The notes beneath the pieces are model-generated. The model was given only the letters and a program-made list of their open reading frames with translations, was not told the DNA's origin and searched no databases. From Amphibalanus amphitrite (taxonomy: Eukaryota; Arthropoda; Thecostraca; Balanomorpha; Balanidae), in assembly GCF_019059575.1 (NCBI RefSeq), contig NW_024882030.1:248001-312000 (forward strand): a stretch of 64,000 nucleotides of DNA, read 5' to 3'. The position numbers were made by a program, and so were the translations under genes. The stretch's first letter is position 1; every line of letters begins with the position of its first letter. Below are positions 11,040 to 23,200 of the stretch, one piece after another.

Positions 11040-14000
11040 CTGGAAACAGAGCACGTTAGATTACACACTGTTTGCTAGTGATGTCACATCGGGCAACTCA
11101 AACTGATGACGTAACTTACGATACAGAAAAAACACAATGGCAATGTGTGTATCCATGACTAATGACGTCACGAGGGCTGATACTGATACTGTGACGTCAC
11201 TTACGGAGATACACGTAACCAAATGTGCGTCAGTACTGATGACGTCACGTGCGTCAGTGTGCGTGTCCGAGAGGCCGGTGGCGCCGTGTCGGCTGGTGTG
11301 GGTGGTCAGAGACGCCGTCACTTACTGGAGACATTGAAATTGATGGTACGGGCCTGGCCACTGTTACATCCTAGGTCTGTCTCGTGCAGGGCAGTCAGGA
11401 CGGCCTGGCGGTTTTCGAGTGAGGAGGTTAGGTACAGGTTCTTCAGTTTCCTGCATGTCACTGCCATCCTGTAACAGATCATAACAAAACCCAACATGTC
11501 AGTATACGGGACACAGTCACACAGTGGCACCAGCGCAGCGGGCGACTCAACACGGAGACACCATGCAGGTCTAATGCCATTCATAACAGAACATGTGCCT
11601 CCGGCTATCTCTCCCAGTCTTGTCCTGTAATTTGCTACGCACGTTTCACACGATTCTCTTAGAGCCTTATCCCGCGCCCCGTAGGGGGGAAGGGGCCGAA
11701 ACGGCCCCCCCCCCTGTCCTTTTCGGTCGATATCTCCTAAACGGCTGGAGATATCGCCACCAAACTTTCAGGACCCTTCCGGGCATCAATTTTACACATT
11801 GTGACCAAAAATTTTTCCAGAGGCTGTGATAGGTTGGCCACAAATGATGTCACAGTGACGTCATGTTCTGTCAAATTCGACCGAAAAAAGACCTTCGCGA
11901 GAAGACCTGTCAGGCCTACAGCTTTGAAGATACAGAAAAATGGTCAAGACATAAAAGGTGTAGAATTGACAGGGCTACAAAACTGCTATCTCGGATTTTT
12001 GAAATTTTTGAGTTTTGATCCCCAGAAATAAAAAAAACATTTTTTTGGATATATTAGCCAAAAAATCCAAAAAGTTTTTTGAGTTTCGAAAAAAACGGAA
12101 TATATGTGATAGTACCTACCGTCTTCTATCTACATACCAAATTTCAGATCGATACCTCGTTTTTTGGCCAAGTTATAGCGAAAAAACTGTTCAAAAATGA
12201 TGACGTCAAATTTTCAAACTCAATTTTTGGCAATTCTAGAACTCGTAGAGCAAAACAAAGACCACCATTAGACGACTCCCCGTGACAAGCTGCATCGAAT
12301 GGATACCCATTTTATGCAAAAATATCAACTTTGAAATTTGACCTAATTTGACCTGACCTTGACCTGACCTTCACCAAAACGTGACCTAGGCTGGCCCCAA
12401 AGGCTGCCTAACCCACATAATCGCATTTGTCATGTAAAATGGACCATAAAACATGTATCACACGACACATTCATATTGTGACCCCCGGTGACCTGACCTC
12501 GCTGTGACCTGACCTGGTATCAGTGACCTCAGATAGCAAAGTATGTGTTTGACGAACAATATACCATCGATGGTTTTCAATAAATTACCAATTTACTCGA
12601 TTTCACAGCACATTTCTTGAATTGCCTGTGAACGGTGAAAACCTGACCTTTGACCTGAGCTGTGACGTCATCGGTTTGACCTAATTCAATGAAATTTGGT
12701 CACAAGGTAGTTCCCGGGTAGGGCTATCAAACGCCGTTTGAATTTTGAAAATCGGCCGGTAACTTTCCAAGATCTTAGGGGGGGGGCGAAACGGCCCCCC
12801 CCCCCTACGGGTGGTAGGGTCCGCCGGTAGTCCTACGGGGCGCGGGTTATACCACCCAATATTATGTCCATATGCATATTAATACCAGTCTAGTCCAGAT
12901 AACGTAGCTGCCCATCCGTTTGTCCGTCTGTCTGTCTGTTTGCATCGCATCTACACAATCGCCTGAATAAATAAGCCTGTCTTTGGATGCCTATTCTTCT
13001 GTAACGAGTTTGTTTCCATTTCCAGTGTCCCCGTGCCCGGATTACTATGTAAACCTCTATCAAATATCCATTTTCTGGGTTTATTGCGGTCTATCCAGAT
13101 ACACATAAAATCCGCCGTCACCGTCTTGCCGACTGACCTGCAGACCGCTGCCACCTCTGACTGGGTCAGGGCAGGGATGTCCGTGAGGGACCGGGTGTCT
13201 TGAAGATCCAGTGTATCCAGCTGGGAGCAGCCGTGGAGGGCGGACAGCACAGTGCCGCAAATGACGCCGGATCCGACACCGACGTCCTTCAAGCTGGTGA
13301 GGGCAGCCAGGAGGCGTCCTGTCGCCTCCGTTGTCACGGACAGTGACTCTGTAAAACATAAAAAAAGACACACATGTCGGTCTTAACCCTCGCCCGTATT
13401 GGTGTTTTTCCAGCCGCGAACGTATAAGGGGGGGGGGGGGTCCGTTGGACCCCCCTTGCCGTTTCGCCCCTGATCGAGCTAGAGCTTCGCGGAAAAAAAC
13501 GAGCGTGTTGCCCGTGACGAGAGGAAGCCGGTGGTACCCAATTTTAAGGTCCTAAGTCATTGGTTGACCTTGCAGGTCAGGTCAATGACCCCAAAGGCGG
13601 GAAAATCGGGACCCGTTAGAACGTCGTAAAGTGTGGCTGCTGTGGGGTTTTTCGGGGTGCTGATCACGAATATCATGTTAGTTTTGATCACAGATGATGT
13701 CTTCATGTATTTAAGCCAGGTCGGGTCAGGTCAGGTCAGGTCAACCGGTAAGGGTATATTCGTAGTAGGTGGCAACCGCCTCTGACAGCTTCGTAACATG
13801 TTACGAAGGCACCAAAACTACTTCGTAAATGTTCATATGGTTGCTGAATTCGAATTCTGCTCCAAAAACTGGCCTAGAAACATGTAAAACTCGAAAAAGT
13901 GAACCGAGGTCATCAAAGGTCAATGACCTGACCTGACCTTCAGGTGACCTTGACACCCACCCTAATGCATGGGAGCAACATCATATCACATGTTTGAACG

Positions 14001-17000
14001 CTTGAAACCACGAAAAGACTGCAAACGCGCGGCTAAAGCGAGCCGACATACGCCGAATCGCGATTCCAGCCAAACATGGTCTCGAAAAGTAGGTCACAGG
14101 TCAAAGGTCATTTGGGTCAGGGTCATGAAATTTTCAGGATAGGTGTTAAATTGATGAACGCGAGGGTACTGAAAGTTTCGTCGCGATCAGCCGCTTTTTA
14201 CGCGAGTTATTCGCGAAAAACCATGGGGGGGGGGTCCGTTCGACCCCCCCCCCTATACGGGCGAGGGTTAAAATGCATAAGCTGTCCAACAAAAGTAGAC
14301 ATAATAATTTTAGGTAGGTAATGTAGAAGCCGCACGTCGGTCTGGAAATCTATCTCCTGCGTCGGTGGCCAGTGTTAGGCTAAATAGGTATAGCTATTGT
14401 TACATGAGCAATTGTAAGCAGAGCCATGGTAACTATGTGTGTGAAGGAAATACACTCCCTCTCATATGCCATGATTAGGATATCTTAGCACTGATGCTTT
14501 CCTTATATTACTGCTCACCAATTATTGCCAGTCCTGTGACTGTGCGGGTCGCCAGGACAGCCAGCTGCTCCAGGAGTGTGTCCGTGCCTTGTTTGATACC
14601 GACATCCAGTCCAGACGTCGGCCATCGGGGGTGATACACCGGCGTTTCAGTCATCCCGGATCCTGTGGAGAGTGATACAATCAGCCGTAAACCCGCGCCG
14701 TGACGGGAGGGGGAGAGGAGGGGGTTTTCATAAAACAAGCGCATCTATTTTTTATATTTGCAGAAAATTGAGAGGATGTTTATCCGCCATTTCTCTATAG
14801 AAAGCCATTTTGACACTTTCAAACGTAGTTTTATCGGTTCCTATCGAAAACTGAATTGTTGACACAAGTGATCACAAGTGACACAAGTGATGACGCAAGT
14901 GATCCTAAATTTTACTTATGAGGTCGTATAAGATCGACGACGATATTCGACGATTCGACGACGAAAACTATTGAATTTTGATAGATAAGCAAACAATGGA
15001 TCTATGCTAGCTCCTTGAACCTTGAAAATGTTGCGCTCAACAATACGGAATCACAAGTATGTAAGTTGACCGCCAGCTATGAAGCCGATCTCGGACCAAT
15101 TCATGAAACTGATATTTTACTGGTCAAACTATCGTTCATCATTCGACGCGTCTCGACAAAACAAGGATCAGATGCTGGTAAAAGCACTGCCGTTTTGTGA
15201 CAGTGATGCAGTTCAGGTGAATATGGCTGACCTACAGTACGGACCAGCGCGGCGATTTCTTATCTGAGCTAGCGTGACGTACGATAGTAACTAACGCGTT
15301 CCAACATCGCCCGTTAACCCTTCTCACCAGTGATGTCCAGTCTCTTCAGCGACTTGGGCAGCAGCCGCAGCCACTTGCCGGAGCTGTCCACGGGTGGGCT
15401 CACATCGAGACGCTCCAGAGCCTTCAGCGGCTCCAGCAGCGCCTCCAGCTGCCAGTCGCTGATGCCGGCTGGCAGCGTTAGCTCACGCAGACTGGAGGCG
15501 TTGGCACGAGCCAGCCGACGCAGGGCAGAGACTCTCAGCTTGAAGCCGCGCAGGTTAACCTTCTGCAGGGCGTGGCAGGTGGCCGCTGGAATAAAGCAAC
15601 ACCAGTCAGTGAAGAACTGATTGCTCATCATATGGACAAGCAATGACAGTTGCAGCGGGACAAAGCGTACCAGGTCGTGTGTAGCGCGTTTCACACGGTA
15701 CTCACCGACCAGTCGGAGGTCGGTGTCCGTCTCAGCGGTCGGCGCCTGCAGTTCGGTCATCTTCGGCTGGTCCTGCACCTTCAATGCGAGCTGTAGGCTC
15801 GTGGCCGGCGCAGGGACTTTTCCACCGCGGGTTTTCTGATCGGTTAGCTCCCGCCGACAGTCGCCGACGATATCGTCGACGGCGGACCGCCACCGACGGC
15901 AGACTGTCGGCACCGACGGAACAAAAAGGAGCAGATGACATGCCAGCGGCGAGCTTCGGAATGAAAACTCGCATACAGGGAGCGTTTGCAACACTACCAA
16001 AACAAGTAGGTGATAGCTAATAACCACGTTGTGGTTTTTGGTGACCTTTCGCTTCTCTAGAAACCCTCCATCCACGTGCAGACTTCTGATCAGATTGTCC
16101 CAAAGCCGACCACTCCGCTGGCTAAGAAGAAACACCACATCGATTGTATGTTATTGTGAAACACGATACATGACCTCGCCAGTCGCCAGGGCACTCACCC
16201 CGCCTGGCGCGGAACATCTCCCAGCAGCCCATCTTGCTCAGCACCATCTTCAACAGCTCGTGGTCCAAGAGGCAAATGGCAGAAGCCCATCGCGGTGCAG
16301 CCTCTCGCACGTCGCCGCCCGCCAGTCCCGCCTCCTCCTCAGCTTGGGTTATGACGTCACATGTGCTGATGGCGCCACACTTGTCACAAGTGTCGCCCTT
16401 CGGTGAAGCCACCTCCTCGCCGTCACTGTGTTGAGATGACGTCAGTGTGACGTGGTGTGACGTCATCAGAGCTCTCAGGTCGATCATAAGACAATAATTT
16501 CCAGAAGTCTCCACTTCCAAGACAGTACCGTACCATCGATCTGTGAAAGCCCATCTAGTGTCCCCTCCCCCCAATCCCTGTCCCATCCAGCAGCCTGCTG
16601 CCTCACAGTCACTCACAGACAAGTTGTCTACAAAACCAAGTTGTCTCTTACAAACTGTCTAGTGTCTAGACAACCGGTTTGGGTCTTATATCCCGCGAGT
16701 TGCTGGGGGGGGGGGCGTTAAACGCCCCCACTTTTTTCGCCGGGCCATAGCATAAAAACGGCGCGCCGCAGGCGCGCCAAATTTTGGGTACCTGTAGGGA
16801 ATTGATTGAAGTTTATTGTGACAAAGTTTCAAAAAAATCGGTCGGAAAATTTTTGAGATATCGAGGTTTTAGTGACGTCATGATTTTTGAATTTTCGACC
16901 AAAAACGGCGTATGTTCAATAAATCATATAAAATCACAGAATAGACATACAGACATGCCGTAAACGCCATTAGACTGCCAATACCATGAACAATCAAATG

Positions 17001-18286
17001 GCTATCTTCCATTATTGATTATCGTTCCGCATTTTCCAAAATCTTGAACTGAATCTTGACAATTTCTCGTGACTACTTCACGACTATGATACATGCATTT
17101 CTTAAATTAAGCTTTTTTAGCCAAACACGTACACATATGATAAAATGAATGTCACCATCGTGTTCTACGCCCCAAATTACCCCTAAAACATGTGTCACGG
17201 GCTGCGAATATCAGTTTTGATTTTCGGGGATATGTGCCTACCCGGTTGACCTGACCTTGACCCTGACCTATGCTTGACTGACCCCTACATGGAGCTGACA
17301 CTCTTGTAGGCCTTATACGATGGATTGTGCACCATTTTGACAGAGTTTATGACGAGAAGCGCCCATTGCAAAGTCCTGAAGTCCATGCTACTGAAAGGCC
17401 GATTTCAGGTGTTTGACCTGACCTTGACCCGACCTGTGACCTCAAAAGTCAACTTTAAAGTACTCATCTGAAGCGTCTCGTCGCGCTCTTTCGTTTGCCG
17501 CCTCGTGCGTTTCGCTGCGCCTATTGGTTCTCGAGTTATCGGCTGGGGGCGTTTAACGCCCCCCCCCCCCCCCAGCAAACGGTGGGTGGCGAAATACCCC
17601 AGCAACTGCCGGGATATGTAGACAAACTGTCCATAAAACCGGGTCAATATCTACAGACAAACTGTCTACACAACTGGGTTGACTCTTACAAACGAGCTCT
17701 CTACATATCCGGGTTGACTCTTACAAACTGTCTACTCGTACACAACCAGTTTGACTCTTACAAACTATTCACAATCCCTTGCAGTCAAAACCGACTAACA
17801 CAACCCCCTAACGTCATCCCAACGACTAACCCCCAGTGCCACTGCCACCCCTGCTGCCTCTCAGTCTCACCTCTGCGAACGGTCGGATGGCGCCGCTCGC
17901 CGGCGGACCTCCTGCCGCAGCTCCTCCACGACGACCTGGCGAGTGGTGCGCTCCTCGAGCACAGCCTGCCGCAGGCGGACCACCTCTTCACGTAGATGGA
18001 CCACCTCCTGACGCAGTGTGGCGTTGTCTCCCTGCAGTGTGGCGTTGTCTCTCTTCAGTGCGGCGCTGTCTCCCTTCAGTGTGGCGTTGTTTCCCTTCAG
18101 TGTGGCCACTTCTCCCTCCAGTCCGACCACTTGTTCACTCAGGTGGTCGCAGTTTTTCTTCAGAGTGGTCAGTTCCCCATCCAAACGGACAATGTCCTCT
18201 TGATGGCGATGTGTCATTTCCTCCTTCAGAAGTGCCATCTGTTCTTTCATCTGGATAACCTCCTCTTGGAGCTGCCTGGGCTCCAT
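10972..18286 (-). CDS. coiled-coil F-box/LRR protein gene, copy 1 (probably truncated)
   Basis: Eight exons on the minus strand can be placed by GT-AG sites and by comparison with copy 2: 17871-18286, 16199-16425, 15706-15903, 15328-15585, 14519-14662, 13055-13348, 11326-11468 and 10972-11039. Exon 1 is a heptad coiled coil. Exons 2-3 join into an F-box (LLKMVLSKMGCWEMFRARR then VCRRWRSAVDD). Exons 4-7 carry leucine-rich repeats such as SLRELTLPAGISDW and LKALERLDVS. The likely role is a substrate receptor of an SCF ubiquitin ligase binding SKP1 through the F-box; this is inferred from domains. Exon 6 is one base out of frame relative to copy 2, which predicts a stop three codons into exon 7 (about 515 residues in place of 582). 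Introns hold MITEs A, B and E, and a gypsy element sits 90 bases from exon 1. Confidence 0.8.
11326..11468 (-). CDS. copy 1 exon 7, last LRR
   Basis: Acceptor CTGTTACAG and a strong donor GTAAGTGA bound this 143-base exon. In the copy-2 frame it reads MAVTCRKLKNLYLTSSLENR, but the exon 6 frame of copy 1 would meet a stop after three codons. Confidence 0.75.
11667..12850 (+). mobile_element. family-E MITE with TTAT duplication
   Basis: TTAT flanks both sides (11667-11670 and 12847-12850). The homologous intron of copy 2 has a single TTAT at 47878-47881 with no element. The ends are CCCGCGCCCC and GGGGCGCGGG. G/C-tract hairpins built around CCGAAACGG lie at both ends. The interior carries AGGTCA and TGACGTCA sites. 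It sits in the intron between exons 6 and 7. Confidence 0.85.
13055..13348 (-). CDS. copy 1 exon 6, LRR region with frame slip
   Basis: LRR-type sequence (LSALHGCSQLDTLDLQDTRS, LTDIPALTQSEVAAV) lies between TTTACAG and a GT donor. It is 294 bases against 298 in copy 2. Three bases are an in-frame codon difference and one base near the 3' end shifts the frame before exon 7. Confidence 0.7.
13383..14271 (+). mobile_element. family-A MITE in an intron of copy 1
   Basis: TTAA (13383-13386 and 14268-14271) bounds ends CCCTCGCCCGTAT and ATACGGGCGAGGG. The empty site with one TTAA is present in the paralogous intron at about 59561. Hairpins of G- and C-tracts around TCCGTTGGA lie inside each end, and long TGACCTGACCT arrays fill the interior. 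Confidence 0.9.
14519..14662 (-). CDS. copy 1 exon 5, LRR region
   Basis: This 144-base exon lies between CTCCACAG and GTGAGCAG. It encodes GSGMTETPVYHPRWP and a helical LRR back face (TLLEQLAVLATRTVTGLAI). The exon size is conserved in copy 2. Confidence 0.75.
14663..15327. other. intron between exons 4 and 5 of copy 1
   Basis: This intron holds no gene. It contains a short tandem run of ACAAGTGA-type units at 14860-14905 that is also present at about 60250 in copy 2. The rest is unique sequence conserved between the duplicons. Confidence 0.5.
15328..15585 (-). CDS. copy 1 exon 4, leucine-rich repeats
   Basis: Between acceptor TATTCCAG and donor GTGAGAAG it encodes about three LRR units (ALQKVNLRGFKL, SLRELTLPAGI, LERLDVSPPVD, LKRLDITG). 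It is 258 bases long, the same as in copy 2. Confidence 0.85.
15706..15903 (-). CDS. copy 1 exon 3, second half of the F-box and linker
   Basis: The exon begins with the F-box signature VCRRWRSAVDDIVGD after acceptor CCGACAG. A charged linker follows, ending at GTGAGTAC. Its length is 198 bases, as in copy 2. Confidence 0.8.
16199..16425 (-). CDS. copy 1 exon 2, first half of the F-box
   Basis: The acceptor CAACACAG precedes the exon and the donor GTGAGTG follows. It encodes an acidic linker with CDKC, then LLDHELLKMVLSKMGCWEMF and RARR, the N-terminal half of an F-box. It ends after one base of a codon. Confidence 0.8.
16688..17617 (+). mobile_element. family-B MITE with ATAT duplication
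   Basis: ATAT flanks both sides (16688-16691 and 17614-17617). The ends are CCCGCGAGTTGCTGGGG and CCCCAGCAACTGCCGGG. Each end has a G/C-tract hairpin whose centre is GCGTTAAACGC or its inverse. The interior carries GTGACGTCATGA and AGGTCA-type arrays. It lies in the intron between exons 1 and 2 of copy 1. Confidence 0.85.
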
Positions 18287-18288
18287 AT
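17871..18288 (-). CDS. copy 1 exon 1, heptad coiled coil
   Basis: ATG is at 18284-18286, two bases after an acceptor (CTGTTTTAG), so a 5'-UTR intron lies upstream. About 138 residues follow, with Leu/Val-spaced heptads of the type TLKGDNA and LREEVVR. The donor is GTGAG at 17870. Copy 1 has 22 more residues than copy 2. Confidence 0.8.
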
Positions 18289-18319
18289 CTAAAACAGAGA
18301 ACGTACGGTATATAAGACT

Positions 18320-18377
18320 GAGAGAACGGTTTCACCTTGAAACAGTCTAATGGCCTTAACGACATGTGTCTAAGGCT
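18320..18377 (-). mobile_element. family-B fragment left of the gypsy element
   Basis: The reverse strand resembles the family-B stretch around GCCATTAGACTG and GACATGCCG. Family-B sequence continues on the other side of the gypsy element at 24402, so gypsy inserted into an older, diverged family-B copy. The match is approximate. Confidence 0.4.
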
Positions 18378-19009
18378 TGTGGTAACCACGTGTGTCGCCG
18401 GCCGGCACGGGAGTTCCCGGCGCAGACCGATTCGCGCGCCGACTTGTGACGTCGCTACCCCGCCCCGGCGCTGGGGGGGCGGCCCAGGACGTGTCTGTTC
18501 GTGAACTTTGTCCCATCACGATGCGACCGCGTGGCTGCGGCCTGCGCTGCCGCAGTGCGTCGGCCAGTGACCAATCCGCGCTCCGATCGGCAGCCACGTG
18601 GTGTCCGAGTGCTTCTGCGCATGTCTGGGCCCGGCCCGCTGCGTCGGGCCGCGCGCTCCCAGGGACTTCTGGCCGAGCTCTTGGCCCGAGCAGACGCGTC
18701 ACGTCTGGCTCCGCGATTTGGCCCGTTCTGTCCGGGATTTATAACTTAGATTAGGCAGGGCATATTTGGCAAACTTGGATTTCATTCTCGTCTCTTCGTC
18801 GCTCCATTGTCTGATTCGCTGTTTTGGTTTTTGACTTCGTTTTGGTAATTTAAATATAACAACCCGCTCTTTTGATTAATTCTTTTACTTGGGGCCGTTT
18901 GGATCGAACTGATTGAATTTTTGGAACACGCACCAGGTTGATATTCTCCATTTCTGATTACCGTAAAATCCAGTCACTGATATGTGGTGAACAGCCCCAC
19001 AGCACCACA
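18378..19009 (+). repeat. 5' LTR of the gypsy element
   Basis: The 632 bases from TGTGGTAACC to CAGCACCACA match 23770-24401 except for a visible C/A difference near the end. Confidence 0.95.
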
Positions 19010-19012
19010 TAT

Positions 19013-19030
19013 TGGTGACCCCCGACGTGA
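19013..19030 (+). promoter_or_regulatory. tRNA-Trp-like primer-binding site
   Basis: TGGTGACCCCCGACGTGA begins three bases after the LTR. It is complementary to the 3' end of animal tRNA-Trp as I remember it, with one extra C. CsRn1-clade elements are known to use tRNA-Trp. Confidence 0.6.
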
Positions 19031-19320
19031 TTCTTGTTCGATTTTTTCCATACTTCCGGGTTGTCGCCTCCGCTCATTCCCGAATCAATTATTTCATTTT
19101 ATTCCCCCACATGGATTGCTATTCCGTCGCTCCACAGTGGCTTCTGCGCCACTTTTCCATGATGGTTTCTGTGCCATCTCTCCGCCGTGTGATTAGTTAG
19201 GCATTTATCTTCTCGGTGATTTTATTTCGGCGTTCCATTGGCTCTTTCGGATTTTGCACTCGGTGTTTTAAATTTTAATTGTTCAGTGCATTGCAAACAC
19301 CGGCTATACTTTTAACGATC

Positions 19321-20196
19321 ATGACGAACGAGGGCACGATGGAACCCGCTCATGCTGAGCCGGTCCATCATGTCTCGATCAAGCCGCCGGTTTTTATGGA
19401 CACCGCGGTTGACGGCTGGTTTGCTATTATGGACGCCCAATTTAACATTGCCAAAATCACCAACTCGCAGACCAAATTCTACCACGTTCTCTCTGCCCTG
19501 CCTCCGGAAACCATCTCGCACATTCCGCGTGCTGTCTTGAGCAACAAAAATTTCTCTGAGCTACAGACAGCCGTCACTGACATGTACGAAAAGACAAAGC
19601 CAGAGATGTTTGAGAAACTGATCAGCAAAACGCGTCTGACGGGCCGCCCCTCACTCTTTCTAAGCGAGCTCAGAGAGGTAGCCGACAAGGTTGGTGTCGG
19701 AGACGATCTCGTTCGGCACAAATTTATCCAGTCGCTACCTACAGGCATTGCTACGGCCCTGGCTTCTCAGCGCGAGCTCTCATTGTCGCAGTTGGGCAAA
19801 CTCGCGGACGAACTGATGCCTCTTGTGCAAAACTCAGCTGCTAACATGGTTCACTGTCAGGATCAGGACCCACAGTCTGACTCACAGGCGTTCCTTGTGG
19901 CTCAGCAGCACCCAAGGTACCACAGGGCCACTCAGCCGCAGAGCCGAGCCGCCACACACTCCCCTGCTCGTGATGCTCGTGATTCAAGGGCATCTCTCGG
20001 TCTCACGCCGTTCCATCCTGACCAGAAGCCGAAAGTATGCCGTGCTCACCTGTTTTTCGGCAGCCGAGCACGCACTTGCAAGCCATGGTGTCACTGGCCC
20101 GACAAAGCTGCTGATCTGACCATGCAGCCGTCCTCACGAGCTGCATCTCCCTCCCGTGCAGTCTCAGAGTCGGGAAACGAGAGGAGCAGGCCGTAA
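19321..20196 (+). CDS. gag: Gag protein of the gypsy element
   Basis: The product is a structural capsid/nucleocapsid protein of 291 residues, starting at ATG 19321. The capsid region (about residues 20-180) contains PPVFMDTAVDGWFAIMDAQF and FIQSLPTGIATAL, typical of Ty3/gypsy Gag. A zinc-binding array C-X2-H-X9-C-X3-C lies at about residues 240-257, the CHCC form of the CsRn1 group in place of the usual CCHC knuckle. The stop at 20194-20196 falls within the upstream extension of the pol frame. A slightly earlier in-frame TTG exists but ATG is the more likely start. The frame is intact. Confidence 0.9.
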   Translation: MTNEGTMEPAHAEPVHHVSIKPPVFMDTAVDGWFAIMDAQFNIAKITNSQTKFYHVLSALPPETISHIPRAVLSNKNFSELQTAVTDMYEKTKPEMFEKLISKTRLTGRPSLFLSELREVADKVGVGDDLVRHKFIQSLPTGIATALASQRELSLSQLGKLADELMPLVQNSAANMVHCQDQDPQSDSQAFLVAQQHPRYHRATQPQSRAATHSPARDARDSRASLGLTPFHPDQKPKVCRAHLFFGSRARTCKPWCHWPDKAADLTMQPSSRAASPSRAVSESGNERSRP

Positions 20197-20237
20197 ACGC
20201 AGCCCTCGGCCTGCCGCTCCTTAGGGTCACAGCCAAG

Positions 20238-23200
20238 GTGAATGATCAGCCCCTGAAATTCATCGTGGATACTGGCGCTGGTGTATCCCTGGTTCCACCC
20301 TCCTATGTGAATGGAACTCTAATTCACCCGTCCGCCGTCTCGATCACGACTACCAGCGGGCAGCCACTGCGCGTGCATGGCGAGGCCACTCTCGATATTG
20401 TCCTCCCCACACTCCGACGCAGTTACACATGGACATTTGTAGTGGCTGAAGTGACAGAGCCGCTACTCGGTAACGATTTTCTCGCTCACAACTCGTTGGT
20501 TGTCGATTGTGGTTCACAAGTTCTCCGCGACTCCACCACTCTGCTCTCTGCTCCCGGTGTACCGACGACCGGGCAGTCTGTTCATCTGGTGATAAACGAT
20601 CTCGCTCAGGTGCCTGAGGCAGTGCGGCCCATCCTCGAGGATCACCCCGCTGTTCTCAGCCCTAACCAGCCGGACTACACAGACTCGCCAATCAAAACCA
20701 CTCACTTCATCGACACCGGCAGCGCTCCACCCACGTTCGCCAGCCCACGCAAGCTGCCGCCCGACAAACTAACCGCAGCAAAGCAAGCACTCGATGTGCT
20801 GCTCAAAACAGGAGTGATTCGTCCGTCTAGGTCCCCGTGGGCCTCACCCATCCACATGGTTCCGAAGAGTACCCCTGGTGAGTGGCGTGTCACCGGTGAT
20901 TACCGCGCGCTCAACGCCGTAACCAAACCGGACCGCTACCCACTGCCGCACATTCAGAGCCTCTCAACCAAGCTCCACAACGCTCAGTGGTTCAGCAAAA
21001 TCGATCTGCTCCGTGCATATCACCAGGTGCCTATGAACCCCGCTGACTCAGAGAAGACGGCCGTCACCACGCCCTTCGGCTTGTACGAATACACCTTCAT
21101 TCCAATGGGGCTTCGCAACGCAGGTGCCACATTCCAGAGGGTCATGGACGGCATCTTCCGAGACGTGCCGTGCGTATTCGTCTATCTCGACGATATTCTG
21201 GTATTTTCCGAGAACCAGGAGCAGCACGAGAAAGATCTGCGCCTCGTGTTCAGCAAGCTGGCTGAGCACAAGCTTCGCATCTCACTGGAGAAATGCGAGT
21301 TCATGAAAAGGTCGCTCGTTTTCCTCGGTCATGACGTCACCAGCACAGGTGTCACACCTCCCAAGGCCAGAGTGAAGGAGATTCTGGACCTCCCTCTACC
21401 GCATGACTCAGAGTCACTGCGTCGCTATCTGGGACTTATCGGCTTCTACCGGCGTATGATTCCGCGATTCGCCGATGTCACGTTCCAACTGACCGAACTG
21501 ATTCGACTCAACCCAAAAAGCAAAGAACTGGCGTGGACAGAGGAACAGACTCAGGCGTTCAGTGACAGTAAAGCGGCGCTGGCCGGCGCCTGCACTCTTC
21601 CACACCCAGTGCCACACTGCGAGCAGTACGAGCTCGTTACTGACGCATCACAAGTCGCGGTGGGTGCCGCGCTCCATCAGATTGTGGACGGAGTACCCGT
21701 TCCCATTGGATTCTTCTCACGGAAGCTCAGTCAGGCCCAACAGAAGTACGCCGCGTATGACAGAGAGCTACTCGCGGCTTATCTGGCCACACTCCACTTT
21801 CGTGACATGATCGAAGGCCGCCACGTTACCCTGCGAACGGACCACAAGCCACTCGTGCGCGCTTTTCACAGCCCGCACACGGCTAAGTCTGACCGCCAAC
21901 AGCGCCACTGGTGTGTCGTCACGGAATACATCACGGAGGTCTCGTACATTCGTGGCAGTGACAACGTGGTGGCGGACTGCCTCAGTCGCCCGGTAAATGC
22001 AGTGTCCCTCGATGCATGTGACCTCCATTATATCGCGGTGGCTCAGAAACAGGAAAAGGAGAGAGACGCCGACAGTGCCGATTCAGAGCACCAGGATTCC
22101 GAGTCAGGTCCAGGATCGCGCTCAAACCCGCAGGACACCTCCCGATTGGAGCCAGTAACACTGTCTGGCGACATCACAGTCCTGTGTGAAAACTCTGGAC
22201 CACATCCACGCCCGTACGTACCAGAGGCATGCAGGCGCGCCGTGTTTGATCGTTTCCACGGCCTGTCACACCCGGGTAAGAAAGGCACCACCCGCCTCAT
22301 CAGCTCACGCTATTTCTGGCGTGACATGCGCCGCGACATTGCTCGATGGGTGAAGGAGTGTGAAGCATGCCAGGAAGCCAAGGTACACAGGCACACTCGT
22401 TCTCCGCCCGGTCGATTCGATGTGCCCTCACAGCGGTTCGAAACTGTACATATAGACATAGTCGGGCCGCTGCCCCCGTCAGTACCTCACGGGCACCCCT
22501 TCACCGCACCATTTCGTTATTTGTTGACATGCATCGATCGCGCCACGCGTTGGGTCGAGGCCGTGCCGTTGGTCTCGATCACCGCGGAAAGTGTAGCCTC
22601 TGCTTTCCTCGACACTTGGGTGTCCCGGTTCGGAGTGCCACTGCATGTAGTCACGGACCGCGGTTCCCAATTCGAATCAGAACTGTTTTCACACTTGTCT
22701 TCAATGATAGGTTTCCATCGCCTCCGAACCACTGCTTATCATCCGACGTGCAATGGAATGGTGGAACGGGTCCACCGAACGCTCAAAGCCGCGATCAGGG
22801 CGCGCCGGCAAGAGTGGCTGCGCGCGCTACCAGTAGTTATGCTAGGTATAAGAGCTATGCCAGCAGAGTCGGGTTTTTCGGCATTCACTGCCGTCACAGG
22901 CGCGCAGGTGCTGTTTCCCCGCTGCGCCGTCGAAAAGGTCCCTGTCGGGACAAAGTACGTCCAAGAACTGGCAAAGCGTATGTCAGAAATCGATTTCGTC
23001 ACACTCTCACAGGGCTCGAACCACGCCCGCACACCACCGACGCACGTGCCACCCGATCTCATGACATGCACACACGTGTGGGTACGCGTTGACCGCGTGC
23101 GGCACTCTCTGGAGTCCCCGTACCGCGGCCCCATGCGAGTCATCAGACGCAGCCCTAAAGTGTTCACGTTGGAGCTGCCGACTGGCGCCCACGACACTGT

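Noticed and set aside
15314..16138. A single 274-codon minus-strand protein
   Set aside because: This frame reads through two splice sites. Comparison with copy 2 shows two separate exons (15328-15585 and 15706-15903).
22367..23092. Long second-frame and antisense ORFs inside gypsy pol
   Set aside because: They are shadows of the GC-rich pol gene; the integrase motifs are in the main frame.
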